Source: Streptomyces sp. S.PNR 29
GTDB taxonomy: Bacteria > Actinomycetota > Actinomycetes > Streptomycetales > Streptomycetaceae
Assembly (NCBI RefSeq): GCF_030386795.1
Contig: NZ_JANUQM010000007.1
Location: 124,001-188,000, forward strand
DNA length: 64,000 nt
Direction: 5' to 3'
In this document: piece after piece, positions 27,142-35,551 of the stretch
Layout: each line of letters starts with the position of its first letter
How positions within the stretch are numbered: the stretch's first letter is position 1
The notes under the pieces: model-generated
The model's input: only the letters and a program-made list of their open reading frames with translations
Told to the model about the DNA's origin: nothing
The model's database searches: none
Made by a program: the position numbers and the translations under genes

Positions 27142-28458
27142 ATGGAGCGACTGGGGACGGGAATCGGGTGGCGGCCGGAGATCGCGGACGCCGTGGAGCG
27201 CATGCCGGGCATCGACTGGGTCGAGGTCGTGGCCGAGAACGTCTGCCCCGGTCACCTGCCCGAGTCGCTGCGGCGGCTGCGCGAGCGCGGAGTGACCGTG
27301 GTGCCGCACGGCGTCTCGCTGGGCCTGGGCGGCGCGGAACGGCCGGACGGCAACCGGCTGGCCGTGCTGGCCGAGCGGGCTCAGGCGCTGGGCTCGCCGC
27401 TGGTCACCGAGCACATCGCGTTCGTCCGGGCGGGTGGGCCGCTGACCGCCTCCCCGCGCCTGGAGGCGGGCCACCTGCTGCCGGTGCCGCGCACCCGGGA
27501 CGCCCTGGACGTGCTGTGCGAGAACGTGCGCATCGCGCAGGACGCGCTGCCCGTGCCGCTCGCCGTGGAGAACATCGCCGCGCTGATCTCGTGGCCGGGC
27601 GAGGAGATGACCGAGGGGCAGTTCCTGTACGAGCTGGCCGACCGCACCGGGGTGCGGCTGCTGATCGACGTGGCGAACCTGCACACCAACCACGTCAACC
27701 GTGGCGAGGACCCGGCCAAGGCGCTCGCCGAACTCCCCGTGGAGGCCATCGCGTACGTCCATGTCGCGGGCGGCTTCGAACGCGACGGCGTCTGGCACGA
27801 CAGCCACGCCCATCCCGTCCCGCGGCCGGTCCTGGACATCCTGACCGACCTCGCGTCCCGGGTCTCTCCGCCCGGAGTGCTGCTGGAACGCGACGAGAAC
27901 TTCCCGGAACCGGCTGAGCTGGAAGGGGAGTTGGAGGCGATCCGGGAGGCGGTGGCGAAGGGCGGGGCGCCGCGTGCGGCGCTCCGGTCCGGCGAGCCGG
28001 CGGCGGGCTCCCGGGACGTGCGGGAGAACCCCGCCTCCACCGACCCCGCCCGTCAGCGGCTGGGCCTCGCCCAGGCGGCGCTGCTGTCCGCGCTCGTCGC
28101 CGGGACGCCCGCGCCGGAGGGGTTCGACCGGGTGCGGCTCGGGGTGCAGGCGCGGGCCCTCGCCGGGAAGCGGGCCGGCGTCGTGGCGAAGGTCGCGCCC
28201 GAACTCCCGGTGCTTCTCGGGGAGGGATACCGGCCGGCCTTCCTCGCCTACGCCCAGGGCCACCCGATGACCGGCGGCTACCGGCGCGACGCCCTGGACT
28301 TCGCGGAGCACCTGCTGCTCGCCGGGCGGCCGGAGGAGGCGCGCGCCCGGCGGGAGCTGCGGGAGTGGTGGCTGGAGCGGTCGGGGCCGGTGCCGCGGTC
28401 CGCACGGCCGGCGGTTCGCCTGGCGCGGGCCACGCGGCGGGTGCTGTCGCGGCGCTGA
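27142..28458 (+). CDS. DUF692 multinuclear iron enzyme (MNIO) with extra C-terminal domain
   Basis: A 438-residue protein. The first about 280 residues are DUF692: GTGIGWRPE at the start, VVAENV, VVPHGVSLGLGG, VTEHIAFV, LAVENIAAL, LLIDVANLHTNHVNRG, IAYVHVAGG, DSHAHPV and LLERDENFPE supply the His, Asp and Glu ligands of the MNIO iron site (family of MbnB and TglH, which oxidise Cys in peptides). The C-terminal about 130 residues are a helical domain not found in MbnB (EGFDRVRLGVQARALAGKRAG ... FLAYAQGHPM), likely a substrate or partner-binding module. ATG 27142 follows GGAGGG. It heads a cluster with DUF4142 and TIGR04222 genes. The substrate is unknown. Confidence 0.9.
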   Translation: MERLGTGIGWRPEIADAVERMPGIDWVEVVAENVCPGHLPESLRRLRERGVTVVPHGVSLGLGGAERPDGNRLAVLAERAQALGSPLVTEHIAFVRAGGPLTASPRLEAGHLLPVPRTRDALDVLCENVRIAQDALPVPLAVENIAALISWPGEEMTEGQFLYELADRTGVRLLIDVANLHTNHVNRGEDPAKALAELPVEAIAYVHVAGGFERDGVWHDSHAHPVPRPVLDILTDLASRVSPPGVLLERDENFPEPAELEGELEAIREAVAKGGAPRAALRSGEPAAGSRDVRENPASTDPARQRLGLAQAALLSALVAGTPAPEGFDRVRLGVQARALAGKRAGVVAKVAPELPVLLGEGYRPAFLAYAQGHPMTGGYRRDALDFAEHLLLAGRPEEARARRELREWWLERSGPVPRSARPAVRLARATRRVLSRR

Positions 28459-28576
28459 CGGACCAGCCGAGCGTGCCGGGGCCCGCACACGGAGCAGAGG
28501 GTTGGCGTGAACTCCGCAGTAATATGCCAACTCCGTACCCGACAACGCACCAGCGGTGCCGTGAGCAGGAGGCACC

Positions 28577-29356
28577 ATGCGACCGCGACCGCCCATCGAA
28601 GGCCGAGGCGTCTTCAGCGGCACCGGGCTCATCATCACGGGCCTGGCGGCCACTCTCGCCGCGCTGATCTTCCCGATCTGGTCGTACACCGACCAGCCGG
28701 CCACGGAAGTGGACGTACTGCGCTCCGAGACCGTGTCGACCGAGTACGGGCCGCTGTCCGCACTCGACCAGGACTTCCTCACAAAGGTCCGGCTGGCGGG
28801 GCTGTGGGAGCTGCCCGCCGGTCAGCAGGCGCAGCAGAAGGGCACCACCGAGGCCGTACGGACGGCGGGGCAGCACCTCGTCGAGGGGCACACGTATCTC
28901 GACCAACGGGTCCGCAACGTGGCGTCCCGGCTGGGGGTCGCCCTGCCCAACGAGGCCGGCGAGCAGCAGAAGGAGTGGCTCGGGACCCTGGACGCGGCAC
29001 AGGGCGCCGACTACGACCGCAAGTTCGCCAACATCCTGCGGCTGGCGCACGGCCGGGTGTTCTCGGTGGTCGCCCAGGTCCGCGCGAGCACCCAGAACTC
29101 CCTGGTGCGCGACCTCGCCGACGACGCGAACACGACCGTGCTGGACCACATCAAGGTCCTGGAGGCCACCGGATACGTCGACTTCGACGCCCTCGCCCGG
29201 GACATGGCCGCCGACGTTCCCTCGGCGCCGGACTCCGCGCCCGGCCCCACGGCCGATCCCGGCGTGGTCGTCCCCGTGAGCCCGTCGCCGTCCCCCACCT
29301 ACCCGCTTCCGCCGGCCGCCACCGCCCCACCGCCGTCCGAGCCCGGTGACTCCTGA
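28577..29356 (+). CDS. DUF4142 membrane-anchored/exported protein
   Basis: A 259-residue protein with an N-terminal hydrophobic segment (GLIITGLAATLAALIFPIWSY) acting as an anchor or uncleaved signal. The rest is a DUF4142 ferritin-like helical bundle: LDQDFLTKVRLAGLWELPAGQQAQQKG, GQHLVEGHTYLDQRVRNVASRLGVALP. A Pro/Ser-rich tail of about 40 residues ends the protein. ATG 28577 follows AGGAGG. It lies between DUF692 and TIGR04222 genes in the same orientation with gaps of about 115 nt. Confidence 0.88.
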   Translation: MRPRPPIEGRGVFSGTGLIITGLAATLAALIFPIWSYTDQPATEVDVLRSETVSTEYGPLSALDQDFLTKVRLAGLWELPAGQQAQQKGTTEAVRTAGQHLVEGHTYLDQRVRNVASRLGVALPNEAGEQQKEWLGTLDAAQGADYDRKFANILRLAHGRVFSVVAQVRASTQNSLVRDLADDANTTVLDHIKVLEATGYVDFDALARDMAADVPSAPDSAPGPTADPGVVVPVSPSPSPTYPLPPAATAPPPSEPGDS

Positions 29357-29469
29357 GCTCCGTGACTCCTGACCTGCCGTCACAAACGGAACGTCACATA
29401 CCCACAACGCTCCGTCCGCATGATGAACAAGGCATGGCAATCGTCAGGACCTTGGCATAGAAACGCGGC

Positions 29470-30261
29470 ATGTTCTGGGTCCTTCTTCTGCTGCCGGCCT
29501 GGGCCGTCGCCGGCACGGCGTGTACCCGGCTGTGTCTGGCCGCCGTACGCGCGGCGGCCGTGGACTCCCACGGCGTGACCGCGGGCCGGGGACGTGAACT
29601 GACGCTGTACGAGGCCGCGTTCCTGTCCGGCGGGCCACGGCGGGTCGCCGATCTCACGCTCGTGTCCATGGCACGTCAGCGTCGGCTGCTCCTGGCGCAC
29701 ACGGGCTGGGCGACCGTCGTCGACCCGCTCGCACGGGACGACATGGAGCGGTCCGTCATCGGGGCCATCGGGCCCGGAGGACAGTCCCGGATAGCGCCGG
29801 TGCGGGCCGCCGCGGCCGCGGCGGACGCGGTGCGCGGCCTCGCCGACCGGCTCGTCAGCGCGGGCCTCGCCGTGCCCGACGGCGACCGCGGCGGTGTCGC
29901 GGCCGGAGTCCGGCAGGTGCGGCTCGCCGCGGTGGCCGTGTGCGCGCTGGGGACGGCCGCGCTGCTGATGCCCGCCCCGCCGGACCTGCCACGACACCTG
30001 GTCGCCCTGTGGTTCGCGCTGCCGCTCGCCCTCACCCTGAGCTGCCTCGCCATCGCACGCGTCGAGGGCCACCCGTACTCGCGCTGGGCCTCCCCGGCCG
30101 GGCAGCGGCTGCTGGGCGCACTGGTCCGGCGCTCCACCGGCGCCGGCGACGACCGTACGTATCTCACCTCCGTCGCCGTACGCGGTGTCCACGCCGTCGG
30201 CGAACCGGATCTGCGCGCCGCCTTCGCGCACCGCGAGCAGAACGACGAGCGGCAGGGCTGA
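29470..30261 (+). CDS. TIGR04222-domain membrane protein
   Basis: A 263-residue protein with the TIGR04222 core LTLYEAAFLSGGPRRVADLTLVSMARQRRLLLA near residue 37 and two or three membrane helices (N-terminal LLLLPAWAVAGTA; about 155-200). Many relatives end in a Gly/Cys-rich tail; this one ends in a charged tail, REQNDERQG, with no Cys motif. Proteins of this type often lie next to DUF692 genes in Actinobacteria, as here. The molecular role is not established. Confidence 0.85.
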   Translation: MFWVLLLLPAWAVAGTACTRLCLAAVRAAAVDSHGVTAGRGRELTLYEAAFLSGGPRRVADLTLVSMARQRRLLLAHTGWATVVDPLARDDMERSVIGAIGPGGQSRIAPVRAAAAAADAVRGLADRLVSAGLAVPDGDRGGVAAGVRQVRLAAVAVCALGTAALLMPAPPDLPRHLVALWFALPLALTLSCLAIARVEGHPYSRWASPAGQRLLGALVRRSTGAGDDRTYLTSVAVRGVHAVGEPDLRAAFAHREQNDERQG

Positions 30262-30374
30262 CGGGCGCGGGCGTACAGGGGCATTGGCGCCGACACCGGC
30301 GGTTGGTGCTTGCCTTCCCCCACAGCCGGACGAAATATCCCTTTTGTCGCCATCGTGCACCGAAGGGAAACTCG

Positions 30375-31991
30375 ATGCGAGCTGCCGCCCTCTACTCGGC
30401 TGCCGGGTCCTTGCTCCTGACCACCCTGGCCGCCACCCCGGCCGGCGGCGCCCCGGAGTTCCCCGGTGCGGCGGAGCTGCGCGGCACCGCGGTGGCCGCC
30501 GAACGCGCCGCCGCCGCCGGCATCAGATTCGGGAAGTGCCCCAAGGGGCAGGAGATGCCGGGCCATGTGCGGTGCGGCACGGTGAGTGTCCCGCTCGACT
30601 ACGCGCATCCCGACGGCCGGCAGATCCAGCTCACCGTCAGCCGGGCACGGGCCACGCACAAGGACCCGCAGAACAGCAAGCACCGGGTGCCCCGCCAGGG
30701 CGCCCTGGTCTACAACCCGGGCGGTCCGGGCGCCTCCGGCATGGCCTTCCCCATGGTCGGCCTGCTGCCCGAGTGGAAGCGGATCGCTGCGGCGTACGAC
30801 CTCGTCGGCTACGCCCCGCGCGGGGTCGGCCGCTCCGCGCCCCTGTCGTGCCAGGACCCGAAGCACTTCTTCAAGGGGCCCACCCAGGCGCCGAGGCACC
30901 CCTCGGAGTCGTACAAGAAGAAGCGCATCGCGCAGGCCAAGGCGTACGCGCGCGGCTGCGCCGAGCGGGGCGGCTCCGCGCTGCGGCACTACACCTCCCT
31001 GAACAACGCCCGCGACCTGGACGTGCTGCGCGCCGCGCTCGGCGAGAAACGGCTGACGTTCATGGGCGCCTCGTACGGCACCTACTTCGGGGCGCTGTAC
31101 GCGACGCTGTTCCCCAGGCACGTGCGCCGGATGGTGTTCGACTCGGCGGTCGATCCGGCCCCGGGGGAGATCTGGTACCGCAACAACCTCGACCAGTCGG
31201 CCGCGTTCGAGGTCCGCTGGCGGGACTTCCGGGAGTGGGTCGCCCGGCACGACCGCGTGTACGGGCTGGGCGACACGGCGGCTCAGGTGCAGCGCAGTTA
31301 CGAGCGGGCGAGCGCGCGGCTGGCGGCCGAGCCGGCGGGCGGAAAGGTGGGGCCGGGACAGTTGCAGGAGGCGTTCCTGCAGGCCGGGTACTACGACGAC
31401 TACTGGCCGGGGCGCGCGGCCGCCCTGTCGGCGTATCTGAAGGGGAACCCGAAACCGCTGATCGAGCAGGCGGGCCCGCTTCTGGAGGCGGCGGCCGAGA
31501 AGGAGAACACGAGCGCGGTCTACACGGCCGTCGAGTGCAACGACGCGCCCTGGCCGACGGACTGGGCGGTGTGGGACCGGGACAACACGCGTCTGGCGCG
31601 CGTGGCGCCGTTCGAGACCTGGGACAACGTGTGGATGAACCTGCCGTGCGCCTACTGGCGGGCGCCCCGGCAGCGGCCCCTCGACGTGCGGACCGGGCCG
31701 GGCGAGCTACCGCCGACGCTGATCCTGGCCGCCGAGCGGGACGCCGCCACGCCGTACGACGGCGCCCTGGAACTGCGCCGCCGGCTGTCGGGCTCGGTCA
31801 TGGTGACCGAACGGGACGCCGGCACCCACGGCCTCGCGGGCGGCCCGAACCGCTGCGTCAACGGCCACCTGGAGGCGTATCTGCTGGCAGGACGCCTCCC
31901 GACGCGGCGCGCGGACTGCGCACCGCACCCGGAGCCCAAGCCGGCGGGAACGGGCGACCGGTCCGCGGACCCCGCCCGGCCGGCGCACTGA
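30375..31991 (+). CDS. Secreted alpha/beta-hydrolase, tripeptidyl-aminopeptidase family
   Basis: A 538-residue secreted hydrolase. The signal peptide (MRAAALYSAAGSLLLTTLAATPAGGA) is followed by a linker and the peptidase domain: VSVPLDYAHPDGRQIQL, GALVYNPGGPGASG (oxyanion loop), FMGASYGTYFGALYA (nucleophile Ser), ILAAERDAATPYDGA (Asp) and TERDAGTHGLAGG (His). This matches the Streptomyces Tap/SlpD group, which removes N-terminal peptides from exported proteins. YDLVGYAPRGVG shows Ala where the family usually has Asp; this is not a catalytic position. ATG 30375 follows GAAGGGAAA. Confidence 0.9.
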   Translation: MRAAALYSAAGSLLLTTLAATPAGGAPEFPGAAELRGTAVAAERAAAAGIRFGKCPKGQEMPGHVRCGTVSVPLDYAHPDGRQIQLTVSRARATHKDPQNSKHRVPRQGALVYNPGGPGASGMAFPMVGLLPEWKRIAAAYDLVGYAPRGVGRSAPLSCQDPKHFFKGPTQAPRHPSESYKKKRIAQAKAYARGCAERGGSALRHYTSLNNARDLDVLRAALGEKRLTFMGASYGTYFGALYATLFPRHVRRMVFDSAVDPAPGEIWYRNNLDQSAAFEVRWRDFREWVARHDRVYGLGDTAAQVQRSYERASARLAAEPAGGKVGPGQLQEAFLQAGYYDDYWPGRAAALSAYLKGNPKPLIEQAGPLLEAAAEKENTSAVYTAVECNDAPWPTDWAVWDRDNTRLARVAPFETWDNVWMNLPCAYWRAPRQRPLDVRTGPGELPPTLILAAERDAATPYDGALELRRRLSGSVMVTERDAGTHGLAGGPNRCVNGHLEAYLLAGRLPTRRADCAPHPEPKPAGTGDRSADPARPAH

Positions 31992-32147
31992 TCAGGCCAG
32001 CCCGGCGACCAGCTCGGCGACCGACTTCCGGCGCCCGGTACCGCACCTGCCGGGGGACAACCCCCGAACCCCCGGCCGACCCGAGACCACCGCCTCCCGT
32101 CAGGCCAGCCCGGCGACCAGCTCGGCGACCGACTTCCGGCGCCCGGT
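31992..32147. repeat. 48-bp perfect direct repeat duplicating the hemQ 3' end
   Basis: Copy 1 is 31992-32039 and copy 2 is 32100-32147, identical over 48 bases. Copy 2 is the last 15 codons plus stop of hemQ on the minus strand. Copy 1 is a displaced duplicate just after the peptidase stop. The 60 bases between include the hairpin CGGGGG-ACAA-CCCCCG (32051-32066), which could terminate either convergent transcript. Confidence 0.9.
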
Positions 32148-32843
32148 GAAGAACGGCACCTCTTCGCGGACGTGCATCCGGGCCTCCGAGGCGCGCAGGT
32201 GGCGCATGAGGTCGACGATGCGGTACAGCTCGTCGGCCTCGAAGGCGAGGATCCACTCGTAGTCGCCGAGGGAGAACGAGGCGACCGTGTTGGCGCGCAC
32301 GTCCGGGTAGCCGCGGGCCATCTTGCCGTGGTCGGCGAGCATGCGGCGGCGGTCCTCGTCCGGCAGCAGGTACCAGTCGTAGGAGCGCACGAAGGGGTAG
32401 ACGCTGACGTAGTCGCGGGGCGTCTCGTCGGCGAGGAACGCCGGGATGTGCGAGCGGTTGAACTCGGCGGGGCGGTGCAGCGCCATGTTCGACCAGACCG
32501 GCGTGAGCGCCCGGCCCAGCTTGGTGCGGCGGAAGAGGTTGTACGCCTCCTGCAGCTGGTCGCTGGTCTCGGCGTGCCACCAGATCATGAGGTCGGCGTC
32601 GGCGCGCAGGCCCGACACGTCGTACGTGCCGCGGACGGTCACGTCCTTGGCGGCGAGCTGGTCGAACAGCTCCTGGACCTCGTCGGCGTACCCGGCGCGG
32701 TCCTCGGGCAGGACGTCCTTCAGCTTGAAGACGGACCAGAGCGTGTAGCGGATGACCTCGTTGAGGTCCTTGGCCAGCTTGCCCTTGTTGGGGATCCGCT
32801 CGGGCGCGGTGCTGGAGGCCGTGGTGGGGGCGTCGTCACTCAT
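32100..32843 (-). CDS. hemQ: Coproheme decarboxylase HemQ/ChdC (chlorite-dismutase family)
   Basis: A 247-residue enzyme that converts coprohaem III to haem b with peroxide, the last step of the coproporphyrin-dependent pathway. Typical family blocks are RYTLWSVFKL, GTYDVSGLRADADLMIWWHAE, PRDYVSVYPFVRSYDWYLLP and MLADHGKMARGYPDVRANTVASFSLGDYEWILAFE; the His in LADHGKMAR is the probable proximal haem ligand. ATG 32843 lies 5 nt after the hemY stop, so translation is coupled. The 3' end is duplicated downstream as a direct repeat. Confidence 0.96.
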   Translation of the reverse strand: MSDDAPTTASSTAPERIPNKGKLAKDLNEVIRYTLWSVFKLKDVLPEDRAGYADEVQELFDQLAAKDVTVRGTYDVSGLRADADLMIWWHAETSDQLQEAYNLFRRTKLGRALTPVWSNMALHRPAEFNRSHIPAFLADETPRDYVSVYPFVRSYDWYLLPDEDRRRMLADHGKMARGYPDVRANTVASFSLGDYEWILAFEADELYRIVDLMRHLRASEARMHVREEVPFFTGRRKSVAELVAGLA

Positions 32844-32848
32844 GGTCC

Positions 32849-34348
32849 TTATTCTCCTGCTCCGCCGTGCAGGCTCTGCACCGGGTTGGCGGTGAGCTGC
32901 TGCACACCGCGCAGGTCCCCGTGGATCTGGTCCACCGCCGCGTAGGCGCTCGCGATGCACGCCGGGATGCCCACGCCGTCGTACGCCGCACCGCACACGG
33001 CGAGACCCGGGAGCCTGCCGACGTGCTCGCGGATGCGGGCCACGCGCGCGTGGTGGCCGACGGGGTACTGGGGCAGGCCGTCGGTCCAGCGGGTGACGCG
33101 GGTCTCGACCGGGGTGGCGGTGAGGCCGGTCGCCTCCTTCAGGTCGTGCCGGGAGACGTCCACCAGGCCGGCGTCCTCGCGCTGGAGGATCTCCGTCTCG
33201 CCGTACCGCCCGACGGAGGTGCGCAGGACGAGGAGATCCGGGTTCTCCTCGGCGATCCAGCCCCACTTCTGGGAGGCGAACGTGGACGCCTTGATGGTGC
33301 GGCCGTCCACCGGCGGCACGAGGAAGCCGCTGCCTTCGGGGAGGGCGGTTTCGGCGCGGCGGTAGGCGAGGGTGACCAGGGCCATGGAGGCGTACTCGAC
33401 GCCGCCGAGCGCGGTCGCGGCCTCGGGGGCCTCGGTGCGCAGGAGACCGGCGGCGGCCGGTGCGGGGACGGCGACGACGACGGCGTCGGCGTACAGCACC
33501 CGGTCTCCGGCGACGACGCCCCACCTCGCGTGCGACCGCTCGGCCCCGGCGTCCACGTGGCTGCCCGCGCCGGTCGTCCTGCGCAGCTCCGTCACCGGCG
33601 TCCCCGTCAGGATCTCGCCGCCCCGCTCGCGCACCGACTCCGCGACCGCGAGCGGCAGGGTGCCCACGCCGCCCTGGATGCCCATGAACACCGGCCCGGT
33701 CTGCCGGCCCGCCACGGCCTTCGCCTGGATCTCCCGGACCGCCTCCAGCAGGGAGTCGTGCGTCCGCGCCGCCTGGAACAGCTGCGGGACCGCCAGGCGC
33801 ATCGAGATGCGGTACGCGTCGCCCGCGTACACCCCGCCGAGCAGCGGCTCCACCAGGCGGTCGACGACCTCGCGGCCGAGGCGCGCCGCCACGTACTCCC
33901 CCACCGCCACGTCGTCGCCGACCTCGGTGCGGGGCAGGTCGGCGTCGCGCTCGATGCGCTTCAGGCCCTCCTCGGACAGGACGCCGGAGAGGGCCGATGC
34001 GGTGCCGGGGACGCCCATGACGTGGCCCTTGGGCATGGGGCGCAGGGCGCCGCGGGTCCACAGCGAGGCGGTAGCGGTGGCCGGCGGCTGGAGGCGGTCG
34101 GTGAGGCCCACCTCACGGGCGAGGGCGACGGCCTCGGGGCGCCGGGCCAGCATCGACTCGGCGCCCAGGTCGACACGCGCACCCGCGATCCGGCCGGGCA
34201 GCAGCTTGCCGCCGACGCGGTCGGAGGCCTCCAGCACGGTCACCCGCGCACCGCGCTGCAGCAGCCGGTGAGCGGCGGCCAGTCCCGCGATGCCGGCCCC
34301 GATGACGACGACATGCCCCGTGCCCGCACGGATCTCCCTTGCCCACAT
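32849..34348 (-). CDS. hemY: Coproporphyrinogen III/protoporphyrinogen oxidase (HemY/CgoX)
   Basis: A 499-residue FAD enzyme that oxidises coproporphyrinogen III to coproporphyrin III in Gram-positive organisms. The N-terminal FAD motif is VVVIGAGIAGLAAAHRLLQRGARVTVLEASDRVGGK; LPGLAVCGAAYDGVGIPACI is the C-terminal FAD segment. ATG 34348 follows GAGAGG; GTG 34354 is an alternative. It is followed by hemQ, and hemE lies on the same strand about 8 kb away, so the pathway is split over two sites. The promoter lies in the 157-nt region shared with the divergent DUF4349 gene. Confidence 0.95.
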   Translation of the reverse strand: MWAREIRAGTGHVVVIGAGIAGLAAAHRLLQRGARVTVLEASDRVGGKLLPGRIAGARVDLGAESMLARRPEAVALAREVGLTDRLQPPATATASLWTRGALRPMPKGHVMGVPGTASALSGVLSEEGLKRIERDADLPRTEVGDDVAVGEYVAARLGREVVDRLVEPLLGGVYAGDAYRISMRLAVPQLFQAARTHDSLLEAVREIQAKAVAGRQTGPVFMGIQGGVGTLPLAVAESVRERGGEILTGTPVTELRRTTGAGSHVDAGAERSHARWGVVAGDRVLYADAVVVAVPAPAAAGLLRTEAPEAATALGGVEYASMALVTLAYRRAETALPEGSGFLVPPVDGRTIKASTFASQKWGWIAEENPDLLVLRTSVGRYGETEILQREDAGLVDVSRHDLKEATGLTATPVETRVTRWTDGLPQYPVGHHARVARIREHVGRLPGLAVCGAAYDGVGIPACIASAYAAVDQIHGDLRGVQQLTANPVQSLHGGAGE

Positions 34349-34505
34349 GTCCACAGCCTCTCAGATCCCACTGACAGTCCCGCCCCGGCCCCGGTGTCCG
34401 TCACGAGTCCTGACCGTGACCGCATCGGAACCGTTCCGCCCCAACGTCCGCGGCCGCGCCGGCGTCGAAGGAACGTCAGTCGTCACGACCCGGGGGGACT
34501 CCCAC

Positions 34506-35498
34506 ATGCGCGCACGTCGTTCCGTACGACCCGTTCGACCCGTTCGACCCGCTCACGCCCTGGCCGGCCTCCTGCTGGCCGCCGCCCTCGCACTCACCGG
34601 CTGCAGCGCGGCCGACGACTCCGGTGGCAGCGGCGCGGGCGACAGCAACGCCGCCGCCTCGCAGGCGGACGCGAAGGAGGGCGCCCCCGGCAGTGGGGCG
34701 GGCGGCACCAAGGCGTCGGCGGCGCCGAAGGTCACCGCGAGCCACATCATCCGCACGGCATCGCTGACCGTGCAGGTCAAGGACGTCCCGAAGGCCCTCG
34801 ACGCGGCCCGCGCCAGCACCGAGAACGCGGGCGGCTACATCGGCAACGAGACCACCACCCGGGACGAGGAGGGCCACGAGGACACCCGGGTGGTGCTGCG
34901 GGTGCCCGTCGAGAAGTACGAACAGGTCCTCGCCGACCTGGAGGGCACGGGCAAACTCCTGGACCGCAACGCCAAGGCGCAGGACGTCACCGACCAGGTC
35001 GTGGACGTGGAGAGCCGCATCAAGTCGCAGCGTGCCAGCGTCGCCCGGATCCGGGAGCTGATGGACCAGGCCACCAAGCTCAGCGATGTGGTGACCCTGG
35101 AGGGCGAACTGAGCTCCCGCCAGGCCGACTTGGAGGCCCTGCTGGCTCAGCAGGCGTCCCTGAAGGACCGCACCGGCCTGGCCACCATCACCCTCTCTCT
35201 GTCCGAGACGCCGGTACCGAAGGCCGCCGAGGACGACGAGCCCGGCTTCGTGGACGCGCTGGCGGGCGGCTGGGACGCGTTCGTGACGATGCTGCGCTGG
35301 CTGGCGGTGGCGTTCGGCGCGGTCCTGCCGTTCGCGGCGGTGACGGCGCTGCTCGTGCTGCTGTGGCTGCGGGTCGTACGCCCCCGGCTGCCGCGCCGCC
35401 CGGCCCCGGCGCCCGCGACGACCGCGCTGGGCCCGCTGCCGACGGCCCGGCCGGCGCCCGAGCCCACGCGCGGGGAGCAGCCCGGCGGGCGTGAGTGA
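34506..35498 (+). CDS. DUF4349 lipoprotein
   Basis: A 330-residue predicted lipoprotein: Arg-rich start, hydrophobic signal and lipobox LTGC (about residue 29). The DUF4349 domain spans about 75-250 (HIIRTASLTVQVKDVPKALDAA ... NAGGYIGNETTTRDE ... LDRNAKAQDVTDQVVDVESRIKSQRASVARIRELM), with a predicted coiled coil around 160-215. A membrane helix (about 262-290) and a Pro/Ala cytoplasmic tail end it. ATG 34506 has a GGGGGGA site. The function of the family is unknown; an envelope scaffold is plausible. Confidence 0.88.
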   Translation: MRARRSVRPVRPVRPAHALAGLLLAAALALTGCSAADDSGGSGAGDSNAAASQADAKEGAPGSGAGGTKASAAPKVTASHIIRTASLTVQVKDVPKALDAARASTENAGGYIGNETTTRDEEGHEDTRVVLRVPVEKYEQVLADLEGTGKLLDRNAKAQDVTDQVVDVESRIKSQRASVARIRELMDQATKLSDVVTLEGELSSRQADLEALLAQQASLKDRTGLATITLSLSETPVPKAAEDDEPGFVDALAGGWDAFVTMLRWLAVAFGAVLPFAAVTALLVLLWLRVVRPRLPRRPAPAPATTALGPLPTARPAPEPTRGEQPGGRE

Positions 35499-35551
35499 CG
35501 AGCGGGAAGGGCGAGCAGGAACGAAGTGCCCCGTCCCGTTAGCGTGTTCAC

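Noticed and set aside
32844..34061. In-frame upstream extension of hemQ to 653 residues
   Set aside because: The added part is a shadow of hemY in another frame; HemQ family length and the ATG at 32843 support the short form.
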